A stretch of 64,000 nucleotides of DNA, taken from Sphingomonas jinjuensis. Lineage in GTDB: Bacteria > Pseudomonadota > Alphaproteobacteria > Sphingomonadales > Sphingomonadaceae. A model generated the notes under the pieces. It did not search any database, was not told where the DNA came from, and was given only the letters and a program-made list of their open reading frames with translations. The position numbers were made by a program, and so were the translations under genes. This document shows positions 60,032 through 64,000 of this stretch, one piece after another (positions within the stretch are counted from its first letter, which is position 1; each line of letters opens with the position of its first letter). The stretch is from positions 153,631-217,630 of the forward strand of contig NZ_JACIEV010000009.1 of NCBI RefSeq assembly GCF_014197105.1. The letters are read 5' to 3'.

Positions 60032-62674
60032 ATGACCACGCGTATGCTGATCGACGCACGCCACCGGGAGGAGACCCGGGTCGCCGTCGTCAAGGGTAAC
60101 CGGATCGAAGAGTTCGATTTCGAAAGCGCCGAGCGCAAGCAGCTCAAGGGAAATATCTACCTCGCTAAGGTGACGCGCGTCGAGCCGTCGCTGCAGGCGG
60201 CGTTCGTCGATTACGGCGGCAATCGCCACGGCTTCCTCGCCTTCAGCGAAATCCATCCCGACTATTACCAGATCCCCAAGGAAGACCGCGACGCGCTGCT
60301 GCGCGAAGAGGCCGAGCATGCCGCCGAAGAGGCCGCACTGCGCGCCGAGCAGGATGCCGATGACGACGACGCCGATTACGACGACGTCGACGACGGCCAT
60401 GGCGACGAGGGCGACGAGCATCACGACGAGGACGCCCCGCGCGAGGGCACGTCGAAGCGTCCGCGCAACGGCAACGACGACCAGGTCGAGGCGCTTCGCC
60501 AGCGCCGCATGAACCTGCGCCGCCGCTACAAGATCCAGGACGTGATCCATCGGCGCCAGGTGCTGCTGGTCCAGGTCGTCAAGGAAGAGCGCGGCAACAA
60601 GGGCGCGGCGCTGACCACGTACCTGTCGCTCGCCGGCCGTTACTGTGTGCTGATGCCCAACACGTCGCACGGCGGCGGCATCAGCCGGAAGATCTCGAAC
60701 GCGTCGGATCGCAAGCGGCTGAAGTCGATCATGGCTGACCTGGCGCTGCCGCCGTCGATGGGCTGCATCGTCCGCACCGCCGGGCTCCAGCGCACCAAGA
60801 CCGAGATCAAGCGCGACTTCGACTATCTCGCCCGGCTGTGGGACGAGATTCGCGACCGCACATTGGGCTCGTCGGCGCCGGCGCTGATCTATGGCGACAG
60901 CGACCTGATCAAGCGCGCGATCCGCGACATCTACAATGCGACCGTCGACGAAGTGATCGTCGAGGGCGAGGACGGCTATCGCCACGCCAAGGACTTCATG
61001 AAGCTGCTAATGCCCAGCCATGCGCGTCGGGTGAAGCAATATGCCGACGCGGTGCCGCTGTTCCAGCGCGCGCACGTCGAGGACCAGCTGGCGGCGATGT
61101 ACAATCCCGTCGTCCAGCTGAAGTCGGGCGGCTATCTGGTTATCAACCCCACCGAGGCGCTGGTGTCGATCGACATCAACTCGGGCCGCTCCACCCGTGA
61201 GCACAACATCGAGCAGACCGCGACCGCGACCAATCTGGAAGCGGCGCAGGAGATCGCCCGCCAGCTGCGCCTGCGCGACATGGCCGGCCTCGTCGTCATC
61301 GACTTCATCGACATGGACAACGGCTCCAACGTCCGCAAGGTCGAGAAGGCGATGAAGGAAGCGCTGAAGGACGATCGCGCGCGCATCCAGGTCGGCCGCA
61401 TCTCGTCGTTCGGTCTGATGGAAATGAGCCGTCAGCGGCTGCGCACCGGCGTGCTCGAGGCATCGACCCGCGCCTGCCCCCACTGCGAGGGCACCGGGCT
61501 GGTCCGCACCGCGTCGTCGGCTGGCCTGTCGGCGTTGCGCCTGATCGAGGACGAGGCCGCCCGCGGTCGTGGCTCGATCCTGACGCTGCGCGCCAGCCAG
61601 GAAGCCGCCGTCTACGTGCTCAACAAGAAGCGCGCCGACATCGCCGAGATCGAGGATCGCTACGGCGTCAGCGTCGAGATCCTGCCCGATCGCGACGAGG
61701 AAGGCGCACGCATGACCGTCGAGGCCAGCGGTCCGCCGCCGAGCCATGCGCCCAAGATCGAGGCGCTCGTCGTCGAGGAGGACGAGGACGAGATCTACGA
61801 CGAGGTCGAGGTCGAAGAGGACGAGGCCGAGGAGGTCGCCGAGACCGCGCGTCGTGGTGGCGACGAGGACGAGGATCGCGGCGAGGGCGGGCGCAAGCGC
61901 CGCCGCCGCCGTCGCGGTCGTGGCCGTGGCCGCCGCGAGGATGGCACCTCCGAGGAGTCGCACGGCGAGGCCGAGGGCGACGAGGCGCCGGTCGAGCTCG
62001 AGCCGCTCGCCGCGGAGGAGATCGAGGCTACCGAGGATCCCGAGGAGCCGTCGCTCGCCGAGGTCGCCGGTGAGGGCGATGGTCGTCGGCGCCGTGGTCG
62101 TCGCGGCCGTCGCGGCGGTCGCCGCAACGGCGAGCCGCGCGAGGACGAGGCGACCGTCGCTGCGGCGATGGTCGAGGAAGTCCAGGCGATCGAGGCCGAG
62201 GCTGCCGCTGCCGAGCCCGAGGTCGTGACCCCGGAGATCGCCGAGGCGGAGGCCGCTGCGCCGAAGACTCGCCGTCGTCCCCGCGCTCGCGCTGCCGCTG
62301 CGGTGATCGACGCGGTCGAGGAGGCCCCCGCCCAGGCCGCGCCGGTTGCCGAAGAAGCGCCGGCCGAAAAGCCCAAGCGCCGCTCGCGCAAGAAGGCCGA
62401 TGCGCCCGCCGCCGAGGCGGAAGCCGCCCCGGTCGCCGAGGAGGCGCCGGCCGAGAAGCCTAAGCGCACCCGCGCGCCGCGCAAGCGTCCGGCCGCCACG
62501 ACCGGCGCCGAGGGCACCGAGACGATGGCCGACGCCGCCGACGGCGGGCTGGGCGGCGGTTCGACGCTGGCCTCCGCCGCTGAACCGGAGGCCGACGACG
62601 CCCCCGGCGAGGCGACCGCCGACAGCGGCGCTACCCCGCGCCGCGGCTGGTGGCAGCGCACCTTCGGCAACTGA
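60032..62674 (+). CDS. rne: Ribonuclease E
   Basis: 880 residues from the ATG at 60032 (MTTRMLIDARHREETRVAVV). The S1 domain is split by an acidic stretch at about residues 90-150 (DADDDDADYDDVDDGHGDEG), a common feature of alphaproteobacterial RNase E. The catalytic Asp block VVIDFIDMDNGSNVRKVEKA, the zinc-link CPHCEGTG (Cys 482 and 485) and small domain follow. The C-terminal third is Arg-, Glu- and Ala-rich (RRRRRRGRGRGRRE), with a repeated APVAEEAPAEKPKR. It turns over mRNA and matures rRNA. The tail would scaffold a degradosome. Confidence 0.96.
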   Translation: MTTRMLIDARHREETRVAVVKGNRIEEFDFESAERKQLKGNIYLAKVTRVEPSLQAAFVDYGGNRHGFLAFSEIHPDYYQIPKEDRDALLREEAEHAAEEAALRAEQDADDDDADYDDVDDGHGDEGDEHHDEDAPREGTSKRPRNGNDDQVEALRQRRMNLRRRYKIQDVIHRRQVLLVQVVKEERGNKGAALTTYLSLAGRYCVLMPNTSHGGGISRKISNASDRKRLKSIMADLALPPSMGCIVRTAGLQRTKTEIKRDFDYLARLWDEIRDRTLGSSAPALIYGDSDLIKRAIRDIYNATVDEVIVEGEDGYRHAKDFMKLLMPSHARRVKQYADAVPLFQRAHVEDQLAAMYNPVVQLKSGGYLVINPTEALVSIDINSGRSTREHNIEQTATATNLEAAQEIARQLRLRDMAGLVVIDFIDMDNGSNVRKVEKAMKEALKDDRARIQVGRISSFGLMEMSRQRLRTGVLEASTRACPHCEGTGLVRTASSAGLSALRLIEDEAARGRGSILTLRASQEAAVYVLNKKRADIAEIEDRYGVSVEILPDRDEEGARMTVEASGPPPSHAPKIEALVVEEDEDEIYDEVEVEEDEAEEVAETARRGGDEDEDRGEGGRKRRRRRRGRGRGRREDGTSEESHGEAEGDEAPVELEPLAAEEIEATEDPEEPSLAEVAGEGDGRRRRGRRGRRGGRRNGEPREDEATVAAAMVEEVQAIEAEAAAAEPEVVTPEIAEAEAAAPKTRRRPRARAAAAVIDAVEEAPAQAAPVAEEAPAEKPKRRSRKKADAPAAEAEAAPVAEEAPAEKPKRTRAPRKRPAATTGAEGTETMADAADGGLGGGSTLASAAEPEADDAPGEATADSGATPRRGWWQRTFGN

Positions 62675-62681
62675 CCCAACG

Positions 62682-62713
62682 ACCGCCGCGGCCCCCAAGC
62701 TGCGGCGGTTTTG
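62682..62713 (+). terminator. Intrinsic terminator of rne
   Basis: ACCGCCGC (62682-62689) pairs with GCGGCGGT (62702-62709), 12-nt loop, followed by TTTG. It starts 8 nt after the rne stop. Confidence 0.85.
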
Positions 62714-62760
62714 CTTTGGGGTCGGCAAATCGGTTCGAGCCCAAGACCCGCCGCAAATAC

Positions 62761-62858
62761 CGTCATCCCCGCGAAGGCGGGGATCCATGGCGCCGCGAGC
62801 GACTGACTAGCGGAGGCGCGTGCGGCCCGATGGATTCCCGCCTGCGCGGGCACGACGA
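62761..62858. repeat. Palindromic intergenic repeat, TCATCCCCGCGAAGGCGGGG family
   Basis: CGTCATCCCCGCGAAGGCGG (from 62761) pairs with an arm ending in GCGCGGGCACGACG (to 62858). Each arm also forms a local hairpin. It lies between convergent rne and the desaturase gene. Confidence 0.85.
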
Positions 62859-62911
62859 AGGCAATGGCGGGAGCGGCGGCGCCGCAAGCCACCCGTCGCC
62901 CGGGTACCAGA

Positions 62912-63733
62912 TCACTCCGCCGGCAGCACCGCCCCCTCGTCCTCCCGCTTCGGTGGCAGGAACGGCCTCAGCACCTCGTCCTGAAAGGTCGGCGCGACCG
63001 GTTCGTCGATACCGTAGACCGGCGGATAATGGTCGGGGAGGTGGAGCGTCCCGAGGAGTCGGTCGATCACCGGCAGCGTCGCGGCGAAGTTGCGGTCGCG
63101 ATGCTCGTCGTTGGTGTGATGCCAGTGGTGGAACGCGGGCGTCGCGATCAGCTGTTCGAGCCAGCCGAAGCGCCAGCGAACATTGGCATGGACGAAGAAC
63201 GACCAGAAGGTGCCGATGATCGTGATCAGCACCGGGGCAAGACCGCCCCCGCCCCCCGCCTTGTCGAGCCCGACGAGATAGAGCGGCACCAGCCCGCCGA
63301 GCCGGGTTACCAATATATCCACCGGATGCGCGCGCGTGTTGACCAGCCAATCGAGGTGGTCGGGCGTGTGGTGGATGGCGTGGAACTGCCACAGCCAGCG
63401 CGACCGATGGCACCAGCGGTGCGCCCAATAGGAGCCGAACTCGGCGACGACGAGGCCGAGAACGATCCCCAGCCACAGCGGCAGCGCCGCGACCGCCTGG
63501 GTATAGGCCGCGGGCGTGACGAACCGCACCAGTGCCGACACCGCGGCCAGCGGCATCGCCAGCAGCATCGCGGGACAGATGCCGTTGAGATAGAAATAGC
63601 CCAGATCCGCGAGCATCGCCCGCGGCTTCGTCCGCGCCTTCAGCGTGAACAATCGCTCGAGCGGCGCAAAGGCGAGCGTCAGCAGGACGAGCCACACCGT
63701 CAGGCGTAGCGTGTCGATCAACAACGGCGGCAT
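62912..63733 (-). CDS. Sterol desaturase/fatty acid hydroxylase family protein
   Basis: 273 residues with about five to six membrane segments. The three His clusters of the di-iron membrane hydroxylases are present: SYWAHRWCHRSRW, FHAIHHTPDHLDW and AFHHWHHTNDEHRDRNFA. It would hydroxylate a lipid or carotenoid or a related substrate in the inner membrane. The substrate is not predictable. It is convergent with rne. Confidence 0.92.
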   Translation of the reverse strand: MPPLLIDTLRLTVWLVLLTLAFAPLERLFTLKARTKPRAMLADLGYFYLNGICPAMLLAMPLAAVSALVRFVTPAAYTQAVAALPLWLGIVLGLVVAEFGSYWAHRWCHRSRWLWQFHAIHHTPDHLDWLVNTRAHPVDILVTRLGGLVPLYLVGLDKAGGGGGLAPVLITIIGTFWSFFVHANVRWRFGWLEQLIATPAFHHWHHTNDEHRDRNFAATLPVIDRLLGTLHLPDHYPPVYGIDEPVAPTFQDEVLRPFLPPKREDEGAVLPAE

Positions 63734-63813
63734 CGGCGGCTCACTTCGCGATATTGGACCACCCGGTGGGATAGCCCCACAATCGTTGCCGCAGCGCTAA
63801 CGCCAACACGTGG

Positions 63814-63843
63814 AAAGACCGCCCCTTCTTGCGAAGGGGCGGC
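63814..63843 (-). terminator. Probable terminator of the PEP-CTERM gene
   Basis: On the reverse strand GCCGCCCCTT, CGCAAG loop, AAGGGGCGGT and then CTTTCC. The 9-10 bp stem is strong and the T-run is short. It lies about 50 nt after the stop of the gene at 63891. Confidence 0.7.
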
Positions 63844-63890
63844 CTCCCGAGGAGCGATGGCGGTCCCGCTCCTGTCTCGTGATCGATCGC

Positions 63891-64000
63891 TTACGCGGCG
63901 GCGAGCGCGGTCTTGCGGCTGCGGTAGCGCGAAGCGGCACCGACCATGGCGAAGCCGACGAGCATCATCGCCCAGGTGGCGGGCTCGGGGACGGCGGCGG
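63891..64000 (-). CDS. PEP-CTERM sorting-domain protein (N-terminus outside window)
   Basis: Only the last 36 codons lie in the window. They read VPEPATWAMMLVGFAMVGAA then SRYRSRKTALAAA and stop. That is a complete PEP-CTERM tail: PEPxTWAM motif, hydrophobic helix, then a basic cluster. Such tails are recognised by exosortase and placed in the cell envelope, often in organisms that make exopolysaccharide. The rest of the protein and its function cannot be seen. Confidence 0.85.
   Translation of the reverse strand, partial: AAVPEPATWAMMLVGFAMVGAASRYRSRKTALAAA

Noticed and set aside
61007..62788. 593-residue minus-strand open frame
   Set aside because: It is antisense to rne and composed of low-complexity Leu/Gly/Arg stretches mirrored from the RNase E tail.
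1..64000. CRISPR arrays, tRNA or rRNA genes, insertion sequences
   Set aside because: No direct-repeat/spacer array, cloverleaf with CCA end, rRNA segment or transposase frame was noticed. A short tRNA could be missed by eye.

Overview
This window is high-GC, densely coding DNA from an alphaproteobacterium, most likely a sphingomonad (Sphingomonas or a close relative). Three things point there: the order dnaA-rpsT-mutM-ubiE-ubiB-coaBC-dut at the left, the order rne-amiC-mrcA-prfB at the right, and a PEP-CTERM tail of the PEPATWAMM type at the right edge. No rRNA, tRNA, CRISPR array, insertion sequence or prophage was seen. The genus is inferred from gene content and protein style, not from a database match.

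Layout. 1-9.4 kb is core: dnaA (runs off the left edge), rpsT, mutM, ubiE, ubiB, a membrane protein, coaBC, dut, a small secreted protein and a MoeB/ThiF-like protein. 9.4-39.4 kb is a large surface-polysaccharide region. It opens with sugar-nucleotide genes (a UDP-glucuronate 4-epimerase-like gene, galU, wecB). A minus-strand operon of three GT4 glycosyltransferases, a methyltransferase and an alkaline-phosphatase-like protein follows. Next are a 1002-residue RTX-type calcium-binding repeat protein and, on the plus strand, a complete type I secretion operon (TolC, ABC, HlyD) ending in a Tat-exported beta-helix protein. A second minus-strand operon encodes a polymerase candidate, GT2, flippase, RgpF-like protein and priming phosphoglycosyltransferase. 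The region ends with a metallophosphatase, a GH130-type protein and a GT4-glycosidase fusion. No Wza or Wzc homologue lies in the window, so the export machinery must be elsewhere.

39.5-45 kb carries queF divergent from an FeS-type photolyase, followed by sseA, metC and mscS in a tight operon. 45-53 kb is a minus-strand run: thyA, a hemerythrin protein, folA, an M19 dipeptidase, ribF, ileS, lspA and a BamF-like lipoprotein. 53-64 kb holds a stand-alone JAB-domain protein, a predicted lipoprotein methyltransferase, prfB, the PBP1A gene, an N-acetylmuramoyl-L-alanine amidase, rne, a fatty acid hydroxylase/sterol desaturase and the C-terminus of a PEP-CTERM protein.

The best candidate for an unusual system is the 18.4-28.8 kb block. 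A nearly Lys-, Cys-, Trp- and His-free RTX repeat protein sits beside its own type I exporter and between two polysaccharide operons. This resembles the S-layer plus O-antigen arrangement of Caulobacter and suggests a secreted surface protein that is held by, or organises, the polysaccharide. Intergenic regions also hold eight palindromic repeat elements of several families, a cluster of GANTC sites at the dnaA promoter, and an apparent attenuator in the rpsT leader.
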